From Myroides sp. WP-1 (GTDB lineage: Bacteria > Bacteroidota > Bacteroidia > Flavobacteriales > Flavobacteriaceae), in contig NZ_JACHTC010000001.1 in the NCBI RefSeq assembly GCF_014145635.1, positions 335,707 through 399,706 of the forward strand: DNA of 64,000 bases, written 5' to 3'. The notes under the pieces were generated by a model, which saw only the letters and a program-made list of their open reading frames with translations, had not been told where the DNA came from and did no database searches. Within the stretch, counting starts at the first letter, position 1; every line of letters begins with the position of its first letter. This document shows, piece after piece, positions 1-10,433 of the stretch. A program made the translations under genes and the position numbers.

Positions 1-349
1 TTGACGCAACAAGACCTAATTCTTCATTTGCTTGTTTAGCAAATTTATTATTCTTGTCAATCGCTTCAATTGCTTTATACGCACTTACCATTTTATCTAC
101 GTTAGCATCAAAATCTTGATTTTTCTCGATTTGTTGGTAAGCTAAGTTTGATTTTAAATAGTAATATTGAATTTTTTGCTCATTAGTTGCTGCTCCTAAT
201 ACTGCTTCAACTGCGTTTAATGCTGTTGTAGCTTCAGTAACATTACCTTTTTTTACAGCTTTCTCAGCGTCTTTTAACTCTTTCTTTTGAGCCATAGATA
301 GCCCAGAAATCATTAGGGCTGCCGCTAAATAAACATATTTTTTATTCAT
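1..349 (-). CDS. TPR-type exported protein, C-terminus outside window
   Basis: Partial gene: the start codon lies at 347-349 and the frame stays open to the window edge, giving the first 116 residues. The N-terminus (MNKKYVYLAAALMISGLSMA) is a clear signal peptide. The rest is a helical, Lys/Glu/Ala-rich stretch with tetratricopeptide-like helices. It lies 21 bases downstream of the gyrA stop on the same strand with no terminator between them, so it is probably read through from gyrA. A TPR protein after gyrA fits the order I expect in flavobacteria (recollection). The specific role is unknown. Confidence 0.75.
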   Translation of the reverse strand, partial: MNKKYVYLAAALMISGLSMAQKKELKDAEKAVKKGNVTEATTALNAVEAVLGAATNEQKIQYYYLKSNLAYQQIEKNQDFDANVDKMVSAYKAIEAIDKNNKFAKQANEELGLVAS

Positions 350-370
350 AACTCTGTCGTTTTTATTGTT

Positions 371-2914
371 TTATTCTTGATCTTGATCTTCTTCTGTTTC
401 TTCGTTTACCTCTTCAGTAACATCCAATATGGTTCCATCAATTTCCACGAATTCTTGGTCTTGTTCATCTTCATCCTCCTCTTTCATCACCTTACAAACT
501 GCAGCAATTGAATCATTTCCTTTGATGTTAATCAAACGAACCCCTTGTGTAGCACGTCCCATTACACGTAAATCAGATATACGCATGCGAATCGTTAAGC
601 CTGATTTGTTGATAATCATTAAATCATCTGCATCAGTAACCACGTTAATTGAAACCAATAATCCAGTTTTATCACTGATATTCATGGTTTTAACACCTTT
701 ACCTCCACGGTTTGTTTCACGATACTCTTCTAAAGCAGAACGCTTCCCATATCCATTTTCAGAAACAACTAATATTTCGCTGTTCAAATCACTAACAGAT
801 ACCATTCCGATTACTTCGTCTTTTTCATCTGCTAAAGTAATTCCGCGAACACCAGAAGCCGTTCTTCCCATTGGACGAGTTTTCTCCTCATCAAAGCGAA
901 CTAATTTACCCGATTTCACAGCAATTAGTACTTTACTCTTACCGTCTGTTAATTTTGCTTCTAGTAATTCATCATCTTCTTTGATGGTGATAGCATTAAT
1001 TCCGTTTTGTCTCGGACGTGAATATTGTTCTAAAGGTGTTTTCTTCACTTGACCTTGCTTTGTCGCCATGATCACATAGTGATTATTGATGTACTCTTCA
1101 TCTTTCAAATCTTGAGTACAAATAAACGCCTTCACTTTATCGTCATTCTCGATATTAATCAAGTTTTGAATTGCACGACCTTTACTTACTTTAGTACCTT
1201 CTGGAATTTCGTAAACTCTCATCCAGAAACACTTACCTTTTTGAGTAAAGAACAACATATACTGGTGGTTGGTAGCCACGTACATATGCTCTAAGAAATC
1301 TTGATCTCTTGTTCCTGCCGACTTTTGTCCTACTCCTCCTCTATTTTGAGTTTTGTATTCAGAAAGCGGTGTACGTTTGATATATCCAGCATGTGAAATA
1401 GTAATTACTACTTGTTCATCTGCAATAAGATCTGTAATACTCACATCTCCACCTGCATATTCAATGATTGAACGACGTTCATCACCAAATTTATTTTTTA
1501 CTTCTGTCAATTCTTCTTTAATCAAGTTCATTCGCATTTCTTTGCTTGCTAATAACTCTCTTAAATGATTAATTAACGTCATAATCTCTTCGTATTCCGC
1601 GCGTAATTTATCTTGCTCCAGTCCAGTTAACTGACGTAGACGCATTTCGACAATAGCACGTGCTTGAATTTCTGACAGTGAGAAACGCTCAATTAATTTA
1701 GCTCTTGCTTCATCCGCATTGCTAGAAGAGCGAATCAAGGCAATTACTTCATCAATATTATCTGATGCAATAATTAATCCCTCTAAAATATGTGCGCGTT
1801 CTTCCGCTTTTCTCAATTCAAATTGCGTACGTCTAACTACCACATCGTGTCTGTGTTCAACGAAGTGATAAATTAACTCTTTAAGATTTAAAGTTTGTGG
1901 ACGTCCGTCAACCAATGCGATATTATTCACACTGAACGACGATTGCAATTGTGTATATTTATAAAGTGTATTTAATACAATGTTTGGAATAGCATCGCGT
2001 TTTAAAACGTAAACGATACGCATTCCCTTGCGATCAGATTCATCACGAATAGTTGCAATACCCTCAATTTTCTTTTCGTTTACTGCTTCTGCCGTTTTCT
2101 TGATCATTTCGGCTTTGTTCACTTGGAACGGAATTTCCGTTACAATGATACACTCTCTTCCATCAACTTCTTCAAAACTGGCTTTTGCTCGCATAACAAC
2201 ACGACCACGACCTGTTTTGAATGCCTCTCTAACTCCTTCATAACCATAGATAATACCTCCTGTTGGAAAGTCAGGTGCTTTGATGTGATTCATCAATTCG
2301 TCAATCTCAATATCGTTATTGTCGATATAAGCTAATGTACCATCAATGACTTCTGAAAGGTTGTGTGGTGCCATGTTGGTCGCCATACCAACAGCAATAC
2401 CTGAAGCACCATTAACCAATAACGTAGGAATACGCGTTGGCATTACTTTTGGTTCTTCTAAAGTATCGTCAAAGTTTAATTGAAAATCAACAGTTTCTTT
2501 ATCGATATCGGCAAGAATCTCTTCAGACATCTTCTTCATTCTAGCCTCTGTATAACGCATTGCTGCGGGGCTATCTCCATCTACAGATCCAAAGTTACCT
2601 TGTCCATCTACAAGCAAATAACGCATGCTCCAATCTTGAGCCATACGCACCATGGCGTCATATACAGAACTATCACCGTGTGGGTGGTATTTACCCAAAA
2701 CTTCCCCTACAATTCTGGCAGACTTTTTATGTGCTCTATTAGACATCACGCCTAACTCATACATACCAAATAACACTCTACGATGCACAGGTTTTAAGCC
2801 ATCTCTAACATCGGGAAGTGCTCTAGACACAATCACAGACATTGAATAATCAATGTAGGCTGATTTCATCTGTTCCTCAATGTTAATAGGAATCAACTTT
2901 TCTCCTTCAGACAT
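371..2914 (-). CDS. gyrA: DNA gyrase subunit A
   Basis: Breakage-reunion subunit of gyrase, which with GyrB introduces negative supercoils. The 847 residues carry the canonical N-terminal core: HPHGD at 77-81, the [10 protein letters not shown] active-site segment with catalytic Tyr121, then the coiled-coil gate and a C-terminal beta-pinwheel containing a GyrA-box-like QNRGGVG, which separates it from ParC. The quinolone-determining positions equivalent to E. coli Ser83 and Asp87 are Ser82 and Asp86, the wild-type state; the Ala84 equivalent is Ser83. The tail is strongly acidic (Glu/Asp-rich last ~35 residues). The start is the ATG followed by [15 protein letters not shown], the usual GyrA beginning. 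Confidence 0.97.
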   Translation of the reverse strand: MSEGEKLIPINIEEQMKSAYIDYSMSVIVSRALPDVRDGLKPVHRRVLFGMYELGVMSNRAHKKSARIVGEVLGKYHPHGDSSVYDAMVRMAQDWSMRYLLVDGQGNFGSVDGDSPAAMRYTEARMKKMSEEILADIDKETVDFQLNFDDTLEEPKVMPTRIPTLLVNGASGIAVGMATNMAPHNLSEVIDGTLAYIDNNDIEIDELMNHIKAPDFPTGGIIYGYEGVREAFKTGRGRVVMRAKASFEEVDGRECIIVTEIPFQVNKAEMIKKTAEAVNEKKIEGIATIRDESDRKGMRIVYVLKRDAIPNIVLNTLYKYTQLQSSFSVNNIALVDGRPQTLNLKELIYHFVEHRHDVVVRRTQFELRKAEERAHILEGLIIASDNIDEVIALIRSSSNADEARAKLIERFSLSEIQARAIVEMRLRQLTGLEQDKLRAEYEEIMTLINHLRELLASKEMRMNLIKEELTEVKNKFGDERRSIIEYAGGDVSITDLIADEQVVITISHAGYIKRTPLSEYKTQNRGGVGQKSAGTRDQDFLEHMYVATNHQYMLFFTQKGKCFWMRVYEIPEGTKVSKGRAIQNLINIENDDKVKAFICTQDLKDEEYINNHYVIMATKQGQVKKTPLEQYSRPRQNGINAITIKEDDELLEAKLTDGKSKVLIAVKSGKLVRFDEEKTRPMGRTASGVRGITLADEKDEVIGMVSVSDLNSEILVVSENGYGKRSALEEYRETNRGGKGVKTMNISDKTGLLVSINVVTDADDLMIINKSGLTIRMRISDLRVMGRATQGVRLINIKGNDSIAAVCKVMKEEDEDEQDQEFVEIDGTILDVTEEVNEETEEDQDQE

Positions 2915-3074
2915 AAGTATATTAAATTTAAATTGTCATTATTAAACGTGCTAATATACAGATTTTATCGCGTTTTTCCATACTTAAAAGGCATGAAAAA
3001 CACCTTTTTTTTAATAAATATTGTTTAAAAAAGAAATGTTCAACTCCAAGTGCTATATTGCCCTAGACCCCTAC

Positions 3075-3107
3075 AAAAAAATCCCATCAAAAGTGATGGG
3101 ATTTTTT
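3075..3107 (-). terminator. Rho-independent terminator after the BtuF-like gene
   Basis: Inverted repeat AATCCCATCA / TGATGGGATT with a 4-base loop, flanked by A-runs on one side and T-runs on the other. It sits directly downstream of the minus-strand gene ending at 3109. Confidence 0.85.
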
Positions 3108-3108
3108 G

Positions 3109-3906
3109 TTATAATCGATTGTGTATCTGTTTAAAATAATCAAAAGCCTTTGCTACGGATGTTCCATACCAGGAAAACATTTCTCCTTCAACAAAGATCG
3201 TTTTTCCGTGATGTGTAAAACGCCCTATTTCAAAAGCATCTTCTTCTTGAAAAGCATAGGGAACCGAAGGCAAAAAGACCAACTCAGGATCTCCTTGTAT
3301 TCGAATCTTTTTAATCTCCACTTCGGGATAAGTCTCTACTCGATTCGCGTAGACATTCTCGAACTGATTTAAGGTCAACATTTCTTGTATAAACGTCCCT
3401 TCTCCAGCTACTGTATGTGGATCTTTTCCTACAAAGTACGCTACTTTATAACCGGGTTTACCGCTTACAAAATCCATCAAATCTCTTTGACCAAATTGTA
3501 TTTTATCTATCCACTTACGCGCTTCTGTACGCTTATTAAACAATTGCCCTAAAGCTTCTATCATTTGAATATTTTGATCCATTGTACGGACATCTGAAAG
3601 CCATACGGGACAAATTCCCTGTAGTTGTTCAATTCCCTCAATAGTATTCTCGTCTACATTAGCAATAATAACGTCAGGATTCAACAACTTAATCTGTTCG
3701 ACATCTACCTTTTTGGTTTCTCCAACTTTTGTCTTCGTTACTTTCAAGTGATATGGGTGTATACAAGCCGTTGTAATCCCCACTAATTCATCCTCAAGTC
3801 CCAAGTCAAAAAGCGTCGCTGTAAGCGATGGAACTAATGAAACAATGCGCTTTGGCGTATGTTCAAACTTGTGTTCACGACCAAGCTGATCCTTTAGTAT
3901 TAGCAT
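3109..3906 (-). CDS. BtuF/TroA-like helical-backbone binding protein without a signal peptide
   Basis: The 265 residues match the ABC-transporter periplasmic-binding-protein type 3 fold (BtuF/FepB-like): an N-terminal [20 protein letters not shown] strand-helix, a central [10 protein letters not shown] segment and a second lobe ending in a GxxFSWYG-type region. Members normally bind cobalamin or iron chelates in the periplasm. Here the protein begins [14 protein letters not shown], with no signal peptide or lipobox, and no permease or ATPase is nearby. Its ATG overlaps the pyrF stop by 7 bases, so the two are translationally coupled. It may be a cytosolic relative with another role; the ligand is unknown. 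Confidence 0.8.
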   Translation of the reverse strand: MLILKDQLGREHKFEHTPKRIVSLVPSLTATLFDLGLEDELVGITTACIHPYHLKVTKTKVGETKKVDVEQIKLLNPDVIIANVDENTIEGIEQLQGICPVWLSDVRTMDQNIQMIEALGQLFNKRTEARKWIDKIQFGQRDLMDFVSGKPGYKVAYFVGKDPHTVAGEGTFIQEMLTLNQFENVYANRVETYPEVEIKKIRIQGDPELVFLPSVPYAFQEEDAFEIGRFTHHGKTIFVEGEMFSWYGTSVAKAFDYFKQIHNRL

Positions 3907-4724
3907 AATTTCTCTTTTAAAATCTCTTGCATTTCTCTTTGCATCTTCAAGGCTTCTTCTCTAGCTTTTTCTGCGAAATCTGCTTGATTTGATGCATATA
4001 TAATCCCTCTTGAAGAATTGATCAACAACCCTACATTGTCTGCTAAACCATACTGACAAACTTCTTTTAAACTACCTCCTTGTGCACCTACACCAGGCAC
4101 TAATAAGAAGCTATTAGGCACCACTTGACGGATATCTTTAAAATACTCTGCTTTTGTAGCTCCCACCACGTACATTAACTGATCTGCGTTTTTATATTGC
4201 TGGGAAGTTTGAATTACTTTTTTATACAGCGGTTCGCCTTCTATCATTTGTGTTTGAAAATCAAAAGCCCCTTCGTTTGAAGTCAACGCCAACAAAATAG
4301 TGTGTTTGTTCTCAAAAGCCAAAAAAGGTTCAACAGAATCTTTTCCCATATAAGGAGCAACAGTAACGCTGTCAAAAGCCATATCTTCAAAGAATGCTTT
4401 TGCATACATCGAAGCAGTGTTGCCAATGTCTCCTCGTTTTGCATCTGCAATGGTAAAAAGTGTGGGATAATTCTCTTTGATATAAGCAATCGTCTTTTTT
4501 AATGATTCCCACCCTTGTATTCCATAAGCTTCAAAAAACGCAATATTGGGTTTATAAGCTACGGCTAAATCATGAGTGGCATCAATAATAGCCTTGTTAA
4601 AACTAAAAATAGGATCCTCTTCTTCTAACAAAAAAGCGGGAATTTTAGTCAAATCAACGTCTAAACCTACACATAAAAATGATTGCTTACGCTGAATTTG
4701 CTCTAGGAGTTGTTGTGTTGTCAT
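3900..4724 (-). CDS. pyrF: Orotidine 5'-phosphate decarboxylase (group 2)
   Basis: Converts OMP to UMP, the last step of de novo pyrimidine synthesis, in the cytosol. The 274 residues carry the catalytic DAKRGD motif at 94-99 followed by IGNT, the CVGLDVDL N-terminal strand and the [12 protein letters not shown] segment typical of the longer group-2 (about 270-residue) enzymes. The C-terminal phosphate-binding part reads [11 protein letters not shown] and [11 protein letters not shown]. It overlaps the downstream BtuF-like gene. It is separated from upstream prfA by a terminator, so it must have its own promoter, which I could not place in the 57-base gap. Confidence 0.96.
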   Translation of the reverse strand: MTTQQLLEQIQRKQSFLCVGLDVDLTKIPAFLLEEEDPIFSFNKAIIDATHDLAVAYKPNIAFFEAYGIQGWESLKKTIAYIKENYPTLFTIADAKRGDIGNTASMYAKAFFEDMAFDSVTVAPYMGKDSVEPFLAFENKHTILLALTSNEGAFDFQTQMIEGEPLYKKVIQTSQQYKNADQLMYVVGATKAEYFKDIRQVVPNSFLLVPGVGAQGGSLKEVCQYGLADNVGLLINSSRGIIYASNQADFAEKAREEALKMQREMQEILKEKLC

Positions 4725-4734
4725 GCTTTACTAT

Positions 4735-4766
4735 TTGAAAAAAACCACACTGCCTAGTGTGGTTTC
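4735..4766 (-). terminator. Rho-independent terminator after prfA
   Basis: Hairpin AAACCACACT / AGTGTGGTTT with a 4-base loop. On the minus strand it is followed by a run of Ts, and it lies 16 bases past the prfA stop. Confidence 0.85.
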
Positions 4767-4781
4767 TCTTTATCTTGCGGT

Positions 4782-5855
4782 TTAATAAACTTCGCTTTCT
4801 TTTAATTTCTCTGTATTACTTACCAACTGTAGTTCTTCTACAATTTTTTGAATCCCTCCATTCATAACACCATCTAAATCATATAGCGTTAATCCAATGC
4901 GGTGATCTGTAACACGTCCTTGTGGATAGTTATACGTTCTAATTTTTGCAGAACGGTCTCCACTACTTACCTGAGAATTACGTTTCTTCGCATCTTCTTC
5001 TTGCTTTTTCGCCAATTCCATTTCATATAAACGCGAACGCAATACAGATAAAGCTTTGTCTTTATTCTTGTGTTGTGACTTTTCATCCTGACATTGCGCT
5101 ACTAATCCTGTAGGAATATGCGTCATACGCACTGCAGATTTAGTTGTATTTACCGACTGTCCTCCAGGTCCTGATGAACAGAATAAATCAATACGCACAT
5201 CATTCATATCGATATGAACGTCAAACTCTTCTGCTTCTGGCAATACCATTACCGTAGCGGCCGAAGTGTGCACACGTCCTTGTGTTTCTGTCTGAGGTAC
5301 GCGTTGTACACGGTGAACTCCAGCTTCAAACTTCAACGTTCCGTAAACATCTTCTCCTGTTACTTCGAAAATAATTTCTTTATAACCTCCGGAAGTTCCT
5401 TCGTTAACGTCTACTACAGAAGTTCTCCATCCTCTTGACTCACAGTACTTCGTATACATTCTGAACAAATCACCAGCAAAAATACTAGCCTCATCACCTC
5501 CAGTACCAGCGCGAACTTCAACCATTACGTTTTTCGCGTCTTCTGGATCTTTCGGGATCAAAAGAAACTTAATTTCCTCTTCCAATTCTGGTAAACGACC
5601 TTTCGCTTCATCCATCTGCATTTTGGCCATTTCAACCATTTCAGCATCGCTTCCATCGGCTAATATTTCATTAGCTTCGGCTATATTTCCTGTCAGATTT
5701 AAATACTCCGCGCGTTTTTCAACTAGCTGTTTTAAATCTTTGTATTCTTTGTTTAATTGAACATAGCGTTTCTGATCAGCAATAACATCTGGTTGAATAA
5801 TCAAATCAGAGATTTCGTCAAAACGTTGTTTTATAATTTGTAATCTATCTATCAT
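4782..5855 (-). CDS. prfA: Peptide chain release factor 1
   Basis: Recognises UAA and UAG stop codons and triggers peptide release on the ribosome. The 357 residues are the standard RF1 length. The stop-codon tripeptide is present as Pro-Gln-Thr (187-189) within [16 protein letters not shown]. The GGQ catalytic motif is at 231-233 in GPGGQSVNT, whose Gln is the usual methylation site. The N-terminal coiled-coil domain and the RAGTGGDEA segment (115-123) are intact. The start ([15 protein letters not shown]) is the normal RF1 beginning. A terminator follows, so it appears monocistronic. Confidence 0.97.
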   Translation of the reverse strand: MIDRLQIIKQRFDEISDLIIQPDVIADQKRYVQLNKEYKDLKQLVEKRAEYLNLTGNIAEANEILADGSDAEMVEMAKMQMDEAKGRLPELEEEIKFLLIPKDPEDAKNVMVEVRAGTGGDEASIFAGDLFRMYTKYCESRGWRTSVVDVNEGTSGGYKEIIFEVTGEDVYGTLKFEAGVHRVQRVPQTETQGRVHTSAATVMVLPEAEEFDVHIDMNDVRIDLFCSSGPGGQSVNTTKSAVRMTHIPTGLVAQCQDEKSQHKNKDKALSVLRSRLYEMELAKKQEEDAKKRNSQVSSGDRSAKIRTYNYPQGRVTDHRIGLTLYDLDGVMNGGIQKIVEELQLVSNTEKLKESEVY

Positions 5856-5891
5856 ATCTTGAAAAGAGATAATTTAATTGGATTGCAAAGT

Positions 5892-5927
5892 TAAAAAAAA
5901 AGAGGAATATATCCGCATATTCCTCTT
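5892..5927 (-). terminator. Rho-independent terminator after the YceI gene
   Basis: Perfect 10-base inverted repeat AGAGGAATAT / ATATTCCTCT, followed on the minus strand by nine Ts. It lies about 25 bases past the YceI-family stop codon. Confidence 0.88.
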
Positions 5928-5949
5928 GATTTCGTGTATTTATCTCTAT

Positions 5950-6558
5950 TTATTTTTTAATCTCTACTGCGATATCAACATCTGACCATGTTTTCCCTTC
6001 GTGCAAAGCATTACAAGCTTCATGTAAGGCATTGAATGCGTCTTTTGCTGTAAAATCTGCTAAAATATCAATTGACCCATTTAATTTCACTCCGTTTTCT
6101 GTTGCAACATAAGTAAATTCTTTTTCTTTTGTCACACCGTTTAACGTTAAGTTTACTAAAACTTTTCCGTCTTTAAATTCACCAAAGAAACCATTGATAT
6201 TACCAACTAGTTTACTAAAAAAGTTCAAACGCAAAGTCTCATCTCTTGCAGGATCTCCAGTACTTGCAGAACTCGTTACAATAGCAAACTGAGCCCCTTT
6301 CAACCCTTCTTCTAATGTAGCAGCCTCTTGATTTACCTCAGCTAATTTTATCTCGTCGAATGTTCCTTTCACCCCTACTTTTGCAGGTGTTTTGAATGCA
6401 GTCCATTCTACAGTATACGTCAATTCTTTTTGTTTAGGCGCTTCTGTTGTTTGTTCTACTGCTTGCTCTGGTGCCGCAGGTGTATCTGTTGATTTTTTAT
6501 CTCCACATGATATAGCAACGAAGCTTACTAAAGCCAAGGCTAAGATAGATTTTTTCAT
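5950..6558 (-). CDS. YceI-family lipoprotein
   Basis: The first 17 residues form a lipoprotein signal ending in the lipobox AISC, with Cys18 as the likely acylated residue. A Thr/Pro/Glu-rich linker follows (about 20-45), then a YceI-like lipocalin-fold domain (YTVEWTAFKTPAKVGVKGTF to the C-terminus). YceI proteins bind isoprenoid-type amphiphiles. In flavobacteria such lipoproteins are usually periplasmic or outer-membrane anchored. At 202 residues the length is normal. It stands alone between two terminators. Ligand and physiological role are not deducible from the sequence. Confidence 0.88.
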   Translation of the reverse strand: MKKSILALALVSFVAISCGDKKSTDTPAAPEQAVEQTTEAPKQKELTYTVEWTAFKTPAKVGVKGTFDEIKLAEVNQEAATLEEGLKGAQFAIVTSSASTGDPARDETLRLNFFSKLVGNINGFFGEFKDGKVLVNLTLNGVTKEKEFTYVATENGVKLNGSIDILADFTAKDAFNALHEACNALHEGKTWSDVDIAVEIKK

Positions 6559-6771
6559 AATGTTTTTGAGTTTTGTTTTTTTTTCTTAAAGCAACTAAAG
6601 TACAAAAAGCATTTTACAATTCAGCTTCTTCAAAAATTAAAATTTCCTTAAAAAAGTTAAGAACTCTTCTTGCTTTATCCATCATATATCCAAGTCATTA
6701 CCGTTTATTCGCAATTATAAAACACATTGTCAGTATTTCAACCATACGTGAAACTACGATAAAGCCTTAAC

Positions 6772-6804
6772 AAAAAAAAGCAGTAAACGATGGTTTACTG
6801 CTTT
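6772..6804 (-). terminator. Rho-independent terminator after pepD
   Basis: Inverted repeat GCAGTAAAC / GTTTACTGC around GATG, preceded by eight As on the plus strand (Ts on the transcribed minus strand). It is 22 bases past the pepD stop. Confidence 0.88.
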
Positions 6805-6826
6805 CCTATCTTGAAGATCTAATTAC

Positions 6827-8299
6827 TTAGTTTTTTACTGGGATCTGTTTTAAAATCTCTAAAACAAAGTTCCAGAATTTTTGTAGTGATTCGATGTTTG
6901 CACGTTCTGCAGGAGAGTGAGCTCCTTTGATTGTTGGCCCAAAAGAAATCATATCCATTGTCGGATAATGTGTTCCTAAGATTCCACATTCCAAACCTGC
7001 GTGACATGCCACAACATTAGGTTTCACTTGGTGTTGTTGCTCGTAAATATCTACAAGCACATCCAAAATTTCCGATTCAGGATTTGGACTCCATCCTGGG
7101 TATGAACCTGAGAATTCAACTTCACATCCCATCAATTCAAAAGCAGAGCGCAAGCCATTCGCTACGTCCATTTTAGATGACTCTACGGAAGAACGCGTTA
7201 AACACTTCACACTCAACTGTCCATTTCCTACTTCTACTTTGGCAATATTATTTGATGCCTCTACTAAATCATCAAAATCAGGACTCATACGGAATACACC
7301 ATTATGAGCTGTATACATTGAGCGAACAAAGAAATACTGTGCCATGGATGGCATTACTTTTTTCGGAGTTTCAGCAGGATCTAATTTGTCAAAAATGATT
7401 TCTAAGTCAGGATCTACTGTATGTAATTCTGCTTTGATTTCCTCGACAATTTGAGTCATATCATACACAAACGCTTCGTCGTACATTTGAGCAATTACAA
7501 CTGTTGCCACGCTTTCACGTGGAATAGCATTGCGCAAGCTTCCTCCTTTTATCGTCGCAATTTGCAGACCAAAATTATCAAAAGAATCAAACAATAGACG
7601 ATTCATGATTTTATTGGCATTCCCCAATCCTTTGTGGATATCCATTCCCGAATGTCCTCCATTCAATCCTTTTACAGTAATTCTATATCCTACTGCATTT
7701 TCTGGTGTATCTTCTTCATCGTATTCTGCAGTAGCAGTTACATCAATACCTCCAGCACATCCGATATCAATTTCATCGTCTTCTTCTGTATCAAGATTTA
7801 AAAGGATTTCTCCTTCTAACAATCCACCTTTTAAACCTTTAGCTCCTGTCATTCCCGTTTCTTCATCAATCGTGAATAAAGCTTCAATTGCCGGATGTGG
7901 AATATCCTTACTCTCTAGGATTGCCATAATAGTAGCAACTCCTAATCCGTTATCTGCACCTAAAGTTGTTCCTTTTGCACGCACCCAACCGTCTTCAACA
8001 TACATTTCGATACCTTGAGTATCAAAATCAAAATCAGTGTCGTTGTTTTTTTGGTGAACCATATCCAAATGCGATTGCATAACAATCGTTTTTCTGTTCT
8101 CCATTCCCGCTGTAGCAGGTTTTTTGATGATTACGTTTCCTACTTCATCTTGGATTGTTTCTAGTCCTAATGACTTTCCGAAGTCTACCATAAACGCAAT
8201 TACACGTTCTTCTTTTTTAGATGGACGCGGTACTGCATTTAAATCAGCAAACTTATTCCATACTTGTTTAGGTTCTAAGTTTCTTATTTCTTGGTTCAT
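6827..8299 (-). CDS. pepD: Aminoacyl-histidine dipeptidase (M20C family)
   Basis: Cytosolic zinc dipeptidase that cleaves Xaa-His and other dipeptides. The 490 residues match the M20C family length. The metal ligands are recognisable: SHLDMVHQ with His77 and Asp79, GADNGLG with the bridging Asp, the catalytic DEETGMTGA, and NLDTEEDDE further on. The lid/dimerisation domain (about residues 200-390) contains GGHSGMDI. The final His ligand is in the ISFGPTIKGAHSPAE segment. The start MNQEIRNLEPKQVW is typical. It stands alone, with a terminator behind it and 142 bases of A/T-rich DNA before the next gene. Confidence 0.95.
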   Translation of the reverse strand: MNQEIRNLEPKQVWNKFADLNAVPRPSKKEERVIAFMVDFGKSLGLETIQDEVGNVIIKKPATAGMENRKTIVMQSHLDMVHQKNNDTDFDFDTQGIEMYVEDGWVRAKGTTLGADNGLGVATIMAILESKDIPHPAIEALFTIDEETGMTGAKGLKGGLLEGEILLNLDTEEDDEIDIGCAGGIDVTATAEYDEEDTPENAVGYRITVKGLNGGHSGMDIHKGLGNANKIMNRLLFDSFDNFGLQIATIKGGSLRNAIPRESVATVVIAQMYDEAFVYDMTQIVEEIKAELHTVDPDLEIIFDKLDPAETPKKVMPSMAQYFFVRSMYTAHNGVFRMSPDFDDLVEASNNIAKVEVGNGQLSVKCLTRSSVESSKMDVANGLRSAFELMGCEVEFSGSYPGWSPNPESEILDVLVDIYEQQHQVKPNVVACHAGLECGILGTHYPTMDMISFGPTIKGAHSPAERANIESLQKFWNFVLEILKQIPVKN

Positions 8300-8441
8300 A
8301 ATTTCAATATAGATTCTTATTATTCCTTGTTCTTCAAAGGTAAACTATTCTCTTTAAAAATGAGGCACTACATGCGATTTTGTTCCTAACGGTTCGTTTA
8401 CTTCTCAAACAAACATAAAGTAAAACATCAAACAAAACAAC

Positions 8442-9284
8442 CTAACTTACTTTAGGAGAGGTTATTGTAGTCCCTATACTTGCAAAAACGACACAAGCTA
8501 CTGACAGCCATTGTACAATAGTTAAAGCTTCTCCCAAAAACAACAAACCACTTAATGCAGCGAAGGCAGGGTGTAAACTCGTTAAAATACTAAAGCTCTT
8601 AGCAGGAATGCGTTTCATTGCAACTAAGTCGAGCGTAAATGGCAAGGAGCTAGATAAAATAGCAACGGCTAATCCCAAAAAGAAATACGGCCATGTCAGG
8701 TGGATCAATCCTCCTGACGCAATACCAAAAGGGACAATAATCATAGCTGCAAACAAAGTTCCGATAGACACCGCGGTACGACCATCGATTAGCTGGGTTA
8801 CTTTACTGCCCATAACAATATAACCTACCCAAAACATACCTGCCATAAATGCCATTCCCAACCCAAGTAAATCCACGTTATCGCTCTTCCAAGGTACAAT
8901 TAATAAAATTCCAATACACGCCAATAAAGCCCACAGCACATCCAATACTCTTCTAGACAAAAACAACGCTAAAAGCAAAGGACCAACAAATTCAACCGTA
9001 ACTCCCAATCCTAAAGGCACTCGTTCAATGGCAAAGTAAAAGAGTAAATTCATCCCCCCTATGCTACATCCGTATCCTAAACAGCAGAGCCATTGTTTTT
9101 TATTTAATGATTTTAGATTCGGTCTATTAATAAGTAGCAGTAAGATAGCTGATAGACCAATGCGCAAGGAACTTGCACCAGCTGGTCCTAAGACAGGAAA
9201 CAGCCTTTTTGCTAATGACGCACCACCTTGAACACACATAATAGAGGTTAAAGCAGCCGAAATAGCAGTTCTTTTTTCACTCAT
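8442..9284 (-). CDS. EamA-family exporter, RhtA-like
   Basis: About ten hydrophobic segments across 280 residues form two EamA repeats, as in drug/metabolite transporters. The sequence most resembles RhtA-type threonine/homoserine exporters, for example LRIGLSAILLLLINRP, GMNLLFYFAIERVPLGLGV in repeat one and SSSLPFTLDLVAMKRIPAKS in repeat two. These proteins extrude amino acids or related metabolites across the inner membrane. It stands alone on the minus strand, and 141 bases with no recognisable gene separate it from the next upstream gene. The substrate is inferred from family resemblance only. Confidence 0.85.
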   Translation of the reverse strand: MSEKRTAISAALTSIMCVQGGASLAKRLFPVLGPAGASSLRIGLSAILLLLINRPNLKSLNKKQWLCCLGYGCSIGGMNLLFYFAIERVPLGLGVTVEFVGPLLLALFLSRRVLDVLWALLACIGILLIVPWKSDNVDLLGLGMAFMAGMFWVGYIVMGSKVTQLIDGRTAVSIGTLFAAMIIVPFGIASGGLIHLTWPYFFLGLAVAILSSSLPFTLDLVAMKRIPAKSFSILTSLHPAFAALSGLLFLGEALTIVQWLSVACVVFASIGTTITSPKVS

Positions 9285-9425
9285 TTCAAACGATTAAACA
9301 CCTAAACATTACGCCTTACAAGGGCTAAAGTTTATATTTCTCGCAAAAGTACTGCTTCAAACCAACTATCGCAATGGAAAAAACGTATTTATTTTAGTAG
9401 AAAAGCGCATTATACACAAAAAAAT

Positions 9426-10433
9426 CTAGGGTGTTCTAAAATTGGCGTGTTGCGTTGCTGTAAAGAAATCGCAAAAAATTTGATAGATTGGTTGATCGAC
9501 TTGCGTGCCTTTAATCCCCAATTGAACATAAACCTGTGTGAGGTATAAAGTTAGTCGCTCTACCAACTCAACGCCAAAACGATGAATATCGTCTTCAAGT
9601 TTGGGTGAGACAACAGCACCTAGAGCCAATACTTGTTCTATTTGACTTGCATACTTCAACGTTTGTTGCCATGATTTTTCAATTTCCACTATTGCCTCTA
9701 CTGACTTAGCGTGTATTACATGCTTTTGCGCCTCTTCCATGAAGTGATGGGCCATTCCTATATAATTAACCAGTAAAGTTAGATCAGCAAAAACGCGAAA
9801 GGGAATTTTCGTTACGATATCTTGCGTATAAAATGTATCATATACAAAGTGATGATCTGCAGGAATAGTCACCTGCTCGACTTGAAAAGAGAACGTTCCA
9901 GTTGCCTTCATTCCCATTGATTTCCAATTGGCAATAACCGTTACTTGATCTTGTGCTACAATGAACGAGCGAACCACAGGATTTCCCGTGTCATCTAACA
10001 ACTGCTTTCCCTGTTTCAATACATGTGCATTGAGTGTAAAGTGACTCAAATAGGGAGCGCCCGTAGCATAGTGCCATATCCCATTTATTGTATAACTACC
10101 ATCCTCTTGTTCATCCGCTGTTCCGCCAATCATACCACTTCCGCCAAAACAAGTGCGTTCCTTGCTAAACAGTTGCTTCGCGATTTTTGGTTGCATATTG
10201 CGAGAAAAATAATTAGCTCCGGAACACAAGGTCAACATCCAACCTAAACTCCCATCTATCTTCGCCCATTCGTACAAATGTGAGAGTCCTGTTACAAAAT
10301 CACATCCCAATCCTCCATACGTTTTTGGCACCCAAATTTGCAGCCATCTTTTACTGTAAATATGTTCAATGACGGATTGCTGAATAGCTGTTGCTCCGTG
10401 CATAGCCTGTCTTAGTTCACTAACCTCTAACAT
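9426..10433 (-). CDS. Acyl-CoA-dehydrogenase-family flavoprotein in a TPP-riboswitch operon
   Basis: The 335 residues show the acyl-CoA dehydrogenase / group-D flavin monooxygenase pattern: an N-terminal helical segment with VPKTYGGLGCDF (35-46), a beta domain with NGIWHYATGAPYLSHF, and a C-terminal helical bundle ending IFCDFFTATQHANFR, like the closing segment of HsaA-type monooxygenases. It is shorter than typical 380-400-residue dehydrogenases. I see no obvious catalytic-base Glu of the fatty-acid enzymes. Its start overlaps the pnuC-type gene by 14 bases, so the pair is coupled and lies under the upstream TPP riboswitch. That suggests a thiamine-related oxidation, but the substrate is unknown. 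Confidence 0.75.
   Translation of the reverse strand: MLEVSELRQAMHGATAIQQSVIEHIYSKRWLQIWVPKTYGGLGCDFVTGLSHLYEWAKIDGSLGWMLTLCSGANYFSRNMQPKIAKQLFSKERTCFGGSGMIGGTADEQEDGSYTINGIWHYATGAPYLSHFTLNAHVLKQGKQLLDDTGNPVVRSFIVAQDQVTVIANWKSMGMKATGTFSFQVEQVTIPADHHFVYDTFYTQDIVTKIPFRVFADLTLLVNYIGMAHHFMEEAQKHVIHAKSVEAIVEIEKSWQQTLKYASQIEQVLALGAVVSPKLEDDIHRFGVELVERLTLYLTQVYVQLGIKGTQVDQPIYQIFCDFFTATQHANFRTP

Noticed and set aside
429..1052. Long plus-strand open frame opposite gyrA
   Set aside because: It is the antisense shadow of the conserved gyrA coding sequence, Ser-rich and without homologous features.
7530..8018. Plus-strand open frame of 162 residues opposite pepD
   Set aside because: Antisense shadow of a well-conserved enzyme gene; Ser/Pro/Ile-rich noise.
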